Source: Phocaeicola dorei
GTDB lineage: Bacteria > Bacteroidota > Bacteroidia > Bacteroidales > Bacteroidaceae
Assembly: GCF_013009555.1 (NCBI RefSeq)
Contig: NZ_CP046176.1
Location: forward strand, 3,441,501-3,505,500
DNA length: 64,000 nt
Direction: 5' to 3'
Shown: positions 33,478-41,535 of the stretch, one piece after another
Position numbering within the stretch: position 1 is the stretch's first letter
Layout of the letters: every line of letters starts with the position of its first letter
Notes under the pieces: generated by a model
The model's database searches: none
What the model saw: the letters and a program-made list of their open reading frames with translations, nothing else
What the model was told of the DNA's origin: nothing
Position numbers and translations under genes: made by a program

Positions 33478-33509
33478 CAAAGATACACTATAATTGTGTA
33501 TTACACAAT
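33478..33509 (-). promoter_or_regulatory. Promoter of the upxY capsule operon with an overlapping palindrome
   Basis: On the minus strand ATTG (33509-33506), a 20-base spacer and TATCTTTG (33485-33478) fit the Bacteroides consensus with one mismatch in the -33 box. A perfect palindrome ATTGTGTA-T-TACACAAT occupies 33493-33509, covering the -33 box and part of the spacer, as an operator would. I did not find the paired inverted repeats that flank invertible capsule promoters in B. fragilis. Confidence 0.6.
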
Positions 33510-33596
33510 AAAAGCGCTTAAAAAATAGGAAAACTTACTTTTGATAAGAAAATAAGAGATGGGTATATTTCGTAATCACAATAAAAGATTCAAGTT

Positions 33597-33971
33597 TTAC
33601 AAATATTTATTCAATAGGACTGTAATAACCTTATCCAATTCTATAAGGTCATTCTTTATAGTAGTAAATACTATCTGCTCGTCTACATTACTATATTCAT
33701 GCGAAATAAGATTGCGCATATCATAAATAGCCAACCAAGGAATTTCCTTATATTCAGAAAGCGGTGATGGTTGTAAAAACAACAACTTTCCTACCTGTTC
33801 ACCTATTACTTGAAGGCGCATAACACATGCATTGAACACCATCACTTTATCCATGGAGGCTAAAAAATCATCAGCACAATTTATTTCTTTACTCCATTGC
33901 TGTATATAGTAAATGGATTCTTTTATCTGGGTTAACCTGTCGCAAATGGTTAGTCGTCCTCCTTTATACAT
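33597..33971 (-). CDS. HepT-like toxin of MntA-HepT system
   Basis: 124 residues from the ATG at 33971, which overlaps the MntA stop by eight bases. The HEPN active-site motif Rx4-6HxY is present as RNLISHEY. Helical, cytosolic, family DUF86. In characterised MntA-HepT pairs HepT is an RNase and MntA AMPylates its Tyr to neutralise it. The upstream TTG of the longer open frame is inside mntA and less likely. Confidence 0.85.
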   Translation of the reverse strand: MYKGGRLTICDRLTQIKESIYYIQQWSKEINCADDFLASMDKVMVFNACVMRLQVIGEQVGKLLFLQPSPLSEYKEIPWLAIYDMRNLISHEYSNVDEQIVFTTIKNDLIELDKVITVLLNKYL

Positions 33972-34257
33972 AAATGGCTTCTTTTTCAATATTCTGTTTC
34001 AAAAATGGAGACAGTGAGGAACGGAAACGCACTAAATCAATTTCACAATGAAACATTTCCGTCAAAACAGTCTTCAAAGTGTACATAGTGGATAAAGTAG
34101 GATTATCAATATCTACAACAATATCCAAATCACTATCTTCCCTGTTCTCTTGACGTGCAACCGAACCGAAGATACCAATTGATTTAATTCCAAACTCATG
34201 CCCAAAACATTGTTTGAAACTAACTAACTTTGCCTTACATTCATTTAAGCATAACAT
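33964..34257 (-). CDS. MntA-like nucleotidyltransferase antitoxin
   Basis: 97 residues from the ATG at 34257. The minimal nucleotidyltransferase motif is GIFGSVARQENREDSDLDIVV, matching GSx10DxD. A longer open frame starts at a TTG that is itself the last three bases of the -7 promoter box, so it cannot be the start. Pairs with the HepT-like gene downstream; the pair lies between the DUF5686 gene and the capsule promoter. Confidence 0.85.
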   Translation of the reverse strand: MLCLNECKAKLVSFKQCFGHEFGIKSIGIFGSVARQENREDSDLDIVVDIDNPTLSTMYTLKTVLTEMFHCEIDLVRFRSSLSPFLKQNIEKEAIYV

Positions 34258-34284
34258 ACTTTTCACCAACTTTAGGTACTGGAA

Positions 34285-34316
34285 CAAAGATAAACCTTTT
34301 ATTTGAACGATACAAG
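34285..34316 (-). promoter_or_regulatory. Promoter of the mntA-hepT pair
   Basis: Minus strand CTTG (34316-34313), 20 bases, TATCTTTG (34292-34285). The -7 box is a full match, the -33 has one mismatch. The ATG of the mntA-like gene follows 28 bases later. Confidence 0.55.
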
Positions 34317-34365
34317 TTCTTACCTCGGTTTCTTCATTTCACACACCATCAGAGCTCTCCTTGCA

Positions 34366-36939
34366 TCAGAATGTCATCATCACCATAAACCGCACACCCC
34401 ATTTGTTCGCATCGGGATGATCCAGATAATTCAGACGGCGGACATAGTCTATGTGCAATATCTTGAAAATATTGTGAATACCCACAGAGCATTCCATGTA
34501 CGGGGTCTTCGGGTCCATCACAAAGCTGGTAGGACGTCCGTCACGGGTCGGGAACAGGAAGAGTTCGCTGTCACCCGGATGCTTCATCGGATTGTTCTTA
34601 TCTGTCAAATGACCATACAGCATCTTGAAGCCGATCGCCTCACGCCACTTCAGTTTCTTCAGCAAAGGAATACGGTTGAAAATCTTACCGTTCAAATCCC
34701 ACGATACATCCAGAGAGGCGTAACGGTCGTTCAGGAACTCCATATTATTAATCAAGTTGAAAGTCTCGCGTTGCAGGATATAAGACAAGTTGGCCGCCGG
34801 CATAATCAGCAACGGGAACGGAACTTTATTCCACTGCGCACCGCCTTTCACGAACATATCAATCTTACCCCATGACGAGAACCAGAAACGCTTGTACAGC
34901 CCTACTTCCGTCAGATTGAAGTTATACTCTCCGCCCAGCACACCCTTGAAACCGGTCGTGTGTGACAGCGTGAATACCGGAGCGTCAAAAGAAACCGGTA
35001 TACGGCGTTGCTTGGTATTGACAAATGTCTCACCCGGAGCGTAACGGAAGGCCAAGGAGGCTTCCATGGTCTGAATCTCAGGAACCAACGTTTTCTGGTC
35101 ATCATTGGTTATATAGGCCAGACCGCCGGTAGGCTCGTCCGTGCTGTGTTTCACTTCCACCGTGGTCTTCAAACCAAACTGCGTCTCGTTCTCATACTTC
35201 AAGGCGATATTCCGCACGTAGGACATCTGGTCCACCGTAGAAGTCTTGAAAGAAACGAACACATTATCCTTGTCCGTCTTCAGGAACTTATCCGTGGGCG
35301 ACATCACATCATACTGATAGCTGAACGTGATAGAGTTCTTCGGGAACTCGCGCGGCAGGTATTCCTTCTTGTTGAAAGAGTATTCCACCTCACCCATATA
35401 CTTGGAACGATGGTCCTTGAACCCGTAAGCATAATATCCCTTGAAGAACAGATGCGGATTCAGGTTGGCCGTGGTCTGCGCGCTCATACGCAAACGCAAT
35501 CCGTCGATATAGTTATTGGAGATCATGGTGTTTACCGGACCGATATCTACCTTGCTGGGGTTGTCCTTGGTTCCGGTTTCCACAAAGTTCTCGATAAACG
35601 CTTTCAATACAAAAATCACATATTTGAATCCCGGCATCTGTTCCAGACGCTTCACCAGCATATCCATAGAACTCTCGGTCTGCGTAAGCGGAACCGGCCG
35701 GTATTGATTCCAGAAATCGTCTCCGCGCATCATGGCGTCCGCCTCTTTGATCTCGGCCCCCTTACGCTTGAAAAGTTGCTGCGGAAGCTCATCGAAGGCA
35801 TAATCGGAATAACGGGTAGTCCTTCGTATCTGGAATCCTTGCATGATCTTCATCAAGGTCATCTCCACAATCATGTCATCGGTCTTCAACACCCACTCGC
35901 CATTGGGCAATTGCTCGAACTCCTGAATAATATCCATATTGTCCACAAAGTTCACTCCCGATTTCTTGGGCAGATTCATCGTACATTTCTTCACCGTATA
36001 AGATGAATCGGCCAGTACATACAGATGTCCCGTGAAACCGAAATCCTGCGAGTTATTGGGGACAAAGGTGAGATGGAAACACTTGTCCTTGTCCACGAAT
36101 GTGGTGTCCATAATGTAAAACTTATAAAACGAAATGGCATCACTGGACGAAATAGGACTGATGAAAGGATACTGCAACAGACGGATATCGTTATCATAAA
36201 TATTCACATCCGTAAACACATCCTTCAGAACCGTGCTCAGCATATCTCCTGTGGCAAACAGCTCGTTCACCCCCGTAGAGCTCATCCCTTTGATAATGGT
36301 CTTCTCACTTTTGGGATGTTTACGGTAAATTTTCTGCGAAGCGGTCTCGTCCACCGAGATAGGAAGGATAAATTTATTGGTTTCCTCACAAAGTTCGATC
36401 TGGTCTTTCAGGAAAGGCATCTTTTTATACATGCCTTTTTCCAGCATTTCGGGGGTCACATCATTCAGTGACATTGTGATCTTCTGATACTTGTTGTACT
36501 GATAATAGTCATTCTCACTCAGCTTGTTATTGTTCTTATGAGCAATCACTTTCTTCATCAGTTCCACAGCCGGGTTATTCTTACGGGAGTACTTCTCTCG
36601 TTTGGGCTTCACCACCACTTCGTCCAGCATGATATCGTCCGGCCTCATCCTCACATTCAGGTTCTTGGTGACACCGGGGATTATATTCACTACTTTTGTT
36701 ACATACCCCACTGCCGAAAAGGTGAGTTTGTTCCAGCCTTTACGGGTTTCGACCTTATAATGTCCATCATTATCGGTAATGCTTCCTACGCCTTTTCCTT
36801 CATAAAAGACTGACAAGTATGGTATGGGATCATTCGTCAATGAGTCTGTTACAACGCCTTGTATATTTTGAGCTGACACCGAAATGCAGCATCCTAATAA
36901 CAAAAATAGTAAAAACGACTTGATGTATTTTGTCTTCAT
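34366..36939 (-). CDS. DUF5686 / carboxypeptidase-like regulatory domain outer-membrane protein
   Basis: 857 residues with a signal peptide (cleavage near VSAQ). The mature N-terminus is a carboxypeptidase-D regulatory-like beta-sandwich (NIQGVVTDSLTNDPIPYLSVFYEGKG, residues about 24-105), the same domain that precedes TonB-dependent receptors. The rest is DUF5686, beta-rich, ending in a barrel-like C-terminus that finishes with aromatic Phe (RFMVMMTF). Family function is not known to me; outer-membrane location is likely. Confidence 0.85.
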   Translation of the reverse strand: MKTKYIKSFLLFLLLGCCISVSAQNIQGVVTDSLTNDPIPYLSVFYEGKGVGSITDNDGHYKVETRKGWNKLTFSAVGYVTKVVNIIPGVTKNLNVRMRPDDIMLDEVVVKPKREKYSRKNNPAVELMKKVIAHKNNNKLSENDYYQYNKYQKITMSLNDVTPEMLEKGMYKKMPFLKDQIELCEETNKFILPISVDETASQKIYRKHPKSEKTIIKGMSSTGVNELFATGDMLSTVLKDVFTDVNIYDNDIRLLQYPFISPISSSDAISFYKFYIMDTTFVDKDKCFHLTFVPNNSQDFGFTGHLYVLADSSYTVKKCTMNLPKKSGVNFVDNMDIIQEFEQLPNGEWVLKTDDMIVEMTLMKIMQGFQIRRTTRYSDYAFDELPQQLFKRKGAEIKEADAMMRGDDFWNQYRPVPLTQTESSMDMLVKRLEQMPGFKYVIFVLKAFIENFVETGTKDNPSKVDIGPVNTMISNNYIDGLRLRMSAQTTANLNPHLFFKGYYAYGFKDHRSKYMGEVEYSFNKKEYLPREFPKNSITFSYQYDVMSPTDKFLKTDKDNVFVSFKTSTVDQMSYVRNIALKYENETQFGLKTTVEVKHSTDEPTGGLAYITNDDQKTLVPEIQTMEASLAFRYAPGETFVNTKQRRIPVSFDAPVFTLSHTTGFKGVLGGEYNFNLTEVGLYKRFWFSSWGKIDMFVKGGAQWNKVPFPLLIMPAANLSYILQRETFNLINNMEFLNDRYASLDVSWDLNGKIFNRIPLLKKLKWREAIGFKMLYGHLTDKNNPMKHPGDSELFLFPTRDGRPTSFVMDPKTPYMECSVGIHNIFKILHIDYVRRLNYLDHPDANKWGVRFMVMMTF

Positions 36940-36967
36940 TCTTTTTACCGCTATTCTTATGAGCCAG

Positions 36968-36975
36968 CAAAGTTA
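36968..36975 (-). promoter_or_regulatory. -7 box upstream of the DUF5686 gene
   Basis: Minus strand TAACTTTG matches TAnnTTTG, 28 bases before the ATG. No good -33 box at the standard distance. It argues that the DUF5686 gene does not need the promoter at 37181-37212. Confidence 0.4.
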
Positions 36976-37086
36976 AGCATTAACTTAAAAGAAAGTTGCT
37001 AATATAAGCTAATAATTACAGAAATCTTACATATTGACCAATAAATAGGTGAAATTTAACACTGACAGAGCCATTATATAGAAAAT

Positions 37087-37119
37087 AAAAAAGGGGTCTT
37101 TTCACAAAGCCCCCTTTTT
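37087..37119. terminator. Bidirectional intrinsic terminator between phoU and the DUF5686 gene
   Basis: AAAAAAGGGG (37087-37096) pairs with CCCCC-T5 (37110-37119) around a 13-base loop, giving T-rich ends on both strands. It lies about 220 bases downstream of phoU, so it may end the pst operon, or end a short RNA started at 37181-37212. Confidence 0.65.
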
Positions 37120-37175
37120 AAGTTTTCAATAGGTATTAGTTTTTTTTTAAGGTAAAAAGATTGTTTTCAGGATAA
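37087..37175 (-). ncRNA. Candidate small RNA between phoU and the DUF5686 gene
   Basis: A promoter-like TTTG (37212-37209), 20 bases and CATATTTG (37188-37181) on the minus strand would start an RNA near 37175; the terminator at 37087 would end it after about 90 bases. No ORF of note is inside. The 401-base gap has a further -7-like TATCTTTG at 37314-37307. Supported by promoter and terminator only. Confidence 0.3.
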
Positions 37176-37340
37176 CGATGCAAATATGGAGCCTTTTTTT
37201 AAACCAGCCAAATAAAAAACTATGCCATACAACATGTTTTTAGAAATTTCTGTCTTTTTTGGCAGATTATTATTCAAAATGCTCTTTATCGGCCTCATTA
37301 CATATACAAAGATAGCAAAATTTTAATTTGAAACAGCATT

Positions 37341-38042
37341 TTAATGAGCTTTTTCTTTTCCCAAGAAATGTTCGTCCACTTTATCGCGGTGTTTCAGTAC
37401 CTTTGCATCTATAAAGAAAACAATCTCTTCAGCGATATTAGTTATATGATCTCCGGCACGTTCCAGTTTACGGATAACGGTGCCGAGTTCCAGGCAAGTC
37501 AGGAAATTATCGGGATGTGTTTCCAGATATTTTGTAAGGACGGCAGGGGCAGCCGCATTGATTTCGTCCAGGAAATTGTCTTTACTGAATACATTGAGGG
37601 CTAATTCCAAATTTTCTTCATTCAACGCGTTCTTGGTCATTTCGAGCATACTGAGCACTTGTCTCAACATCTCTTCTATACGCAGACTGTGGAGCAGTTC
37701 ACTATCCAGCACTGTTTCCTCGCTTCTTACCACAAAACGGGCTATGCCTTCGGCAAAATCTCCCAAACGCTCCAAATCACTGTTTATTTTGAACATGGCC
37801 AGCACAAAACGCAGGTCAATGGCTACCGGATTGTATAGAGCGATAGTGTCCTCTACATCACTGTCAATTTTCAACTCGAACGCATTCACCCTTTTCTCAC
37901 GGACAATGACTTGCTGTGCCTGGTCACGGTTAAAGGTCAGCACAGCTTCTCCTGCCCTGTCCAGCTGATTGTAAACCAATGTCCACATCTCGTTCACTTC
38001 CTTCTTCAGTGATACAAGTTCTGATTCTATAAATTTCACCAT
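37341..38042 (-). CDS. phoU: Phosphate transport regulator PhoU
   Basis: 233 residues from the ATG at 38042 (MVKFIESEL); the open frame continues 13 codons upstream through an AT-rich leader. Two helical PhoU repeats, with the family metal motif regions FKINSDLERLGDFAEGIA and ELGTVIRKLERAGDHITNIAEE. It links Pst transport to the phosphate-sensing kinase in known systems. Last gene of the pst operon; the kinase is not in this window. Confidence 0.95.
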   Translation of the reverse strand: MVKFIESELVSLKKEVNEMWTLVYNQLDRAGEAVLTFNRDQAQQVIVREKRVNAFELKIDSDVEDTIALYNPVAIDLRFVLAMFKINSDLERLGDFAEGIARFVVRSEETVLDSELLHSLRIEEMLRQVLSMLEMTKNALNEENLELALNVFSKDNFLDEINAAAPAVLTKYLETHPDNFLTCLELGTVIRKLERAGDHITNIAEEIVFFIDAKVLKHRDKVDEHFLGKEKAH

Positions 38043-38086
38043 ATTCTTAATTCTTGTTTTGTTTATTATTATTTCTTTCACCGCAG

Positions 38087-38115
38087 ATTGCGCAGATTCA
38101 CACTGATTTTAATTT
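38087..38115. repeat. Intergenic repeat between pstB and phoU
   Basis: The words CCGCAGATTGCGCAGATT and CACACTGATTTTAATTTTC occur in the 203-base phoU-pstB gap. I recall similar CCGCAGATTACGCAGATT sequences as dispersed in Bacteroides genomes; the internal GCAGATT doubling is visible. No ORF was found in the gap. Confidence 0.45.
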
Positions 38116-38245
38116 TCCGGACAGAAGAATAAAAAGGCAAATCCGTACCCATTACATCTGAAAAGCAAACAAGCCTGCATCGAGCTGTGGTACATAAATT
38201 CCATTTTTATCTTATCTCCCATTGTGCAACGCTGTGATGAATGCT

Positions 38246-38998
38246 TTATCCGAAACGTCCCGTAATATAATTCTGGGTCGCTTCTTTGCCCGGATTCGTA
38301 AATATCTTCTTCGTATCATCATATTCCACCATATTGCCCATATAAAAGAAGGCTGTTTTGTCACTGACACGCGCGGCCTGCTGCATGTTGTGAGTGACAA
38401 TAACGATGGTATATTCTTTTTTCAGCTCATGAATCAACTCTTCTACTTTGGCTGTAGAGATAGGGTCCAATGCCGAAGCCGGTTCGTCCATAAGCAGCAC
38501 CGAAGGAGATACGGCCATGGCACGGGCTATACACAACCGTTGCTGCTGACCGCCGGACAGAGCAAACGCAGACTCTTTCAACTTATTCTTCACCTCATCC
38601 CACAATGCGGCTCCTTTCAAGGTTTCCTCCACCCTGTGGCGGATAAACTCATTATCTTTCACCCCATTTACCCGAAGCCCGTAGGCCACATTCTCGAAAA
38701 TGCTCTTCGGAAACGGATTGGGACGCTGGAATACCATTCCCACATTCTTGCGCAACTCATCCACCTGCACAGACTTGTCGTATATATTTCTCCCGTCAAT
38801 CAAAATCTCCCCTTCCAGACGAGAGCCGGGAATGAGATCGTTCATGCGGTTGAACAGGCGGAGGAAGGTGGACTTGCCACAACCGGACGGACCTATGAAA
38901 GCCACCACCTCTTTCTCTTCAATCGTCATGCTTATATCTTTCAGTGCCTGAAAATCACCATAGAAAAAATTTACATGTTTTGCATCTATCTTATTCAT
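38246..38998 (-). CDS. pstB: Phosphate ABC transporter ATP-binding protein
   Basis: 250 residues. Walker [10 protein letters not shown] at about 34-42, Q-loop [12 protein letters not shown] signature LSGGQQQRL, Walker [13 protein letters not shown] and the His-switch VTHN are all intact. Powers phosphate import with PstA and PstC. Confidence 0.97.
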   Translation of the reverse strand: MNKIDAKHVNFFYGDFQALKDISMTIEEKEVVAFIGPSGCGKSTFLRLFNRMNDLIPGSRLEGEILIDGRNIYDKSVQVDELRKNVGMVFQRPNPFPKSIFENVAYGLRVNGVKDNEFIRHRVEETLKGAALWDEVKNKLKESAFALSGGQQQRLCIARAMAVSPSVLLMDEPASALDPISTAKVEELIHELKKEYTIVIVTHNMQQAARVSDKTAFFYMGNMVEYDDTKKIFTNPGKEATQNYITGRFG

Positions 38999-39025
38999 AT
39001 TCTTAATGTTTTAATAATTTGCTGA

Positions 39026-39092
39026 TTTGTCAATGTGCTAATGTACCAATACCCGTGCGGTACACAGCGCAGCCAATCGGCACATTGACAAA
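39026..39092. repeat. Hairpin repeat in the pstA-pstB gap
   Basis: TTTGTCAATGTGC (39026-39038) pairs exactly with GCACATTGACAAA (39080-39092). The loop holds GCGGTACACAGCGCAGCCAAT (39057-39077), whose complement occurs at 40029-40049 in the neighbouring gap with one mismatch. No coding content. Confidence 0.75.
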
Positions 39093-39095
39093 TTA

Positions 39096-39983
39096 TTAAT
39101 TCGTTTTTACTTTATTGGAGAAATATTTGCGAAGTGCATTAGCCAACAGGTTTATAATTAAAATAATGATTATCAATACCAACGCCGTACCGTATGCCAA
39201 AGGAAGCTGTGATTCCATATCTGTTCCACTGGTAGAAATCACATAAAGGTGATAAGGCAATGCCATGCATTGGTCCAGAATGCTGTGTGGCAGTTGTGGC
39301 AGGAAGTAAGCGGCACAAGTGAAAAGGATAGGCGCCGTTTCACCCGACACACGTCCCAAAGCCAGAATCAGTCCGGTAATGATGTTGGGCATCCCCATGG
39401 GCAGAATTACATGCCAGATGGTTTGCAACTTGGTCGCGCCCAAAGCCAGACTCCCTTCACGGAAACTGTCGGGAATCGCCTTCAAGGCTTCTTCGGTGGT
39501 ACGTATCACCAAAGGTACACAAAGCAATCCCAACGTCAAAGAACCGGCCAGGATACTGTCGCCGAACCCCATGTATTTCACAAACAGTGCCATACCAAAC
39601 AAACCGAACACAATGGACGGAATACCGCTCAAGTTATTGGTCATCATCCGGATAAAGCGGACCATCTTGCCTTTCGGCGCATATTCGTTCATATAAATGC
39701 CACTCATCACTCCCACCGGAAATGCGAACAGCGCACTGCCCACCATCAGATAAAAAGTACCTACAATGGCCGGCCATATACCGCCACCCGTCATGCCGTC
39801 ACTGGGCGCCGTGGTCAGAAACTCCCAGCTGATTACTCCTATACCTTTATATATAATAAAACCGAGAATGGCGAACAGAATGAGGACAATGCTATAACTC
39901 AGCAGTTTGAAAATACCGAATGCCAGCCATTGCGAACGTCTTTTACGCGCCCCTTGCCGGGCAGGGAAAACATCTTGCTTCAT
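39096..39983 (-). CDS. pstA: Phosphate ABC transporter permease PstA
   Basis: 295 residues, six hydrophobic spans, with the permease EAA-like loop EALKAIPDSFREGSLALGATKLQTIW. Starts after a basic N-terminus (KRRSQW). Normal length. Separated from pstC and pstB by 97-base gaps that carry the paired repeat. Confidence 0.95.
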   Translation of the reverse strand: MKQDVFPARQGARKRRSQWLAFGIFKLLSYSIVLILFAILGFIIYKGIGVISWEFLTTAPSDGMTGGGIWPAIVGTFYLMVGSALFAFPVGVMSGIYMNEYAPKGKMVRFIRMMTNNLSGIPSIVFGLFGMALFVKYMGFGDSILAGSLTLGLLCVPLVIRTTEEALKAIPDSFREGSLALGATKLQTIWHVILPMGMPNIITGLILALGRVSGETAPILFTCAAYFLPQLPHSILDQCMALPYHLYVISTSGTDMESQLPLAYGTALVLIIIILIINLLANALRKYFSNKVKTN

Positions 39984-40028
39984 ATTTTAAATACTTAATT
40001 AATCATTTGTCAATCTATCAATATACCC

Positions 40029-40049
40029 ATTGGCTGCGCTGTGTGCCGC
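40029..40049. repeat. Inverted copy of the pst intergenic repeat
   Basis: The 21 bases at 40029-40049 are the complement of 39057-39077 with one mismatch. It lies in the pstC-pstA gap, so the two gaps could pair in a transcript or recombine. Confidence 0.75.
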
Positions 40050-40080
40050 ATGATCATTAGCACACCGGCAAATTAGTACA

Positions 40081-41268
40081 TTATTTATTTGTTCTTGATG
40101 AAATATATTCTACACTAAAGTTGATAAGCATCGTGATGAAAAACAACACCACTCCCAGCAGGAACAGAGCTTCATAGTGCGCGCCGCCGGCGGGTGCCTC
40201 TCCCAGTTCCGCTGCAATAGTCGCCGGAATGGTACGGAGCGGTTCCAGAATAGTGGTAGGTATCACAGCCGCATTTCCTGTAACCATCAGCACCGCCATC
40301 GTCTCGCCTATGGCACGTCCGATGCCCAGGACAACGCCCGAAGTGATTCCGGAAATGGAAAACGGAATCACCACCTTATATATAGTCTGCCAACGAGTGG
40401 CGCCCAATGCCAGACTGGCCTCGCGCATGGCACGGGGACAATTCCGCATCGCATCCTCACTTACGGTAATGATAGTAGGGAGTGCCATGATCGCCAAAAC
40501 AATACTTCCGGCCAATCCGGTCTCGCCCACAGGCAGATTAAAGACTTTCTGAATAAGCGGTACGATAACAATCAATCCAAAGAAACCGTAGACCACGGAC
40601 GGAATGCCACTGAGCAATTCAATAACCGGCTTCAGAAAACTACGGGTCCGATGGTCGGCCACCTCGGACATATACACCGCCACCGACAAGCCGAAAGGCA
40701 AAGCGAACAGGATGGCAAAGAAACTCACCCAAAGCGTACCCGTAATCAAAGGAAGAAATCCGAACTGAGGGGCGGGAGTAGCCGTAGGGAACCATTCCTT
40801 TCCGGCAAAAACCTCGTCAAAAGAAATAGACTCGTCTTTCAGCAGATGCCCCGGAAAATCCTTTTCTATAAACTTGGAGGGAACAAAGGCGATGATGCCT
40901 GGATTACCGGCAACGATCTCGCCGATGCACCGGGGAGCCTTCTCGTATTCGGCTCCCAGCTCTTCCTCCGAGAAATAGGAGGTGATATCCTCCAACCGGA
41001 AAACTTTAACCTCCGCGTCCGGTCCTCCCAACTCTTTCCAGTTGGTAATCTCTTCGTCAAAAACATCTTTTATTTGTGCCGCACTCAGTTCCTGTACCGG
41101 ATTGGCTTTATTCACCGCCAGTACATACCCCTCTTCTATGACTTTTTTATTAAAAAGTCCCAGAGCCTCCGCAAATAAGAATACGACAATCAGCAAAATA
41201 GTAATGCTCGTTATAAAGCCGCTGCAAGTCAATATCCCTTCTACAATCTTTTCCCAAACTCGTTTCAT
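40081..41268 (-). CDS. pstC: Phosphate ABC transporter permease PstC with PstS-like periplasmic insert
   Basis: 395 residues, longer than the usual about 300-320. After the first hydrophobic span (about 15-35) there is a periplasmic segment of about 120 residues including ANPVQELSAAQIKDVF and ITNWKELGGPDAEVKVFR. This resembles NPVSQLTRQQLEAIF and ITNWKQLGGPDMKIIVY of PstS, encoded divergently 268 bases away. The permease core follows, with EAA loop NCPRAMREASLALGATRWQTIY. First gene of the operon pstC-pstA-pstB-phoU. Confidence 0.93.
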   Translation of the reverse strand: MKRVWEKIVEGILTCSGFITSITILLIVVFLFAEALGLFNKKVIEEGYVLAVNKANPVQELSAAQIKDVFDEEITNWKELGGPDAEVKVFRLEDITSYFSEEELGAEYEKAPRCIGEIVAGNPGIIAFVPSKFIEKDFPGHLLKDESISFDEVFAGKEWFPTATPAPQFGFLPLITGTLWVSFFAILFALPFGLSVAVYMSEVADHRTRSFLKPVIELLSGIPSVVYGFFGLIVIVPLIQKVFNLPVGETGLAGSIVLAIMALPTIITVSEDAMRNCPRAMREASLALGATRWQTIYKVVIPFSISGITSGVVLGIGRAIGETMAVLMVTGNAAVIPTTILEPLRTIPATIAAELGEAPAGGAHYEALFLLGVVLFFITMLINFSVEYISSRTNK

Positions 41269-41350
41269 ACAGTTTTAGTCTTCTATTTTAATAACTGATG
41301 CAAAAAAAGCCTCTTTATATTAAGGTGATATGAAAGAAGCTTGAAGTATT

Positions 41351-41379
41351 TGCTACAATTATATTACAAACTTGTTACA
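41351..41379 (-). promoter_or_regulatory. Pho-box-like triple direct repeat facing pstC
   Basis: Three seven-base units at exact 11-base spacing: TGCTACA (41351-41357), TATTACA (41362-41368), TGTTACA (41373-41379), each pair separated by four bases. Read toward pstC they are TGTAACA, TGTAATA and TGTAGCA. The 7-4-7 layout is that of Pho boxes bound by PhoB-type regulators. Confidence 0.6.
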
Positions 41380-41455
41380 GATAAAGAAAAACCTGATCTT
41401 ATTACCATTTTCCCGCAGGAACAGATTCAATCCACCCTTGCCGGTGAATATTACC

Positions 41456-41484
41456 CGTAACAGAATCGTAACACACCAGTAAAA
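41456..41484 (+). promoter_or_regulatory. Pho-box-like direct repeat facing pstS
   Basis: CGTAACA (41456-41462), four bases, CGTAACA (41467-41473), four bases, then a degenerate AGTAAAA (41478-41484). Same 11-base period as the site facing pstC, in the opposite orientation. It ends about 50 bases before the pstS ATG. Confidence 0.6.
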
Positions 41485-41535
41485 CAAATGACACAAGAAA
41501 ACGTTTCTTTTGCACACGAATTAATATAAGAACTT

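Noticed and set aside
33258..33509. Invertible capsule promoter
   Set aside because: Inverted repeats exist in the leader and across the -33 box, but none flank the promoter on both sides as an invertible segment would, and no invertase gene is near.
33989..34287. TTG starts for the HepT-like (33989) and MntA-like (34287) proteins
   Set aside because: The first is inside the mntA-like gene with no ribosome site; the second is part of the TATCTTTG promoter box.
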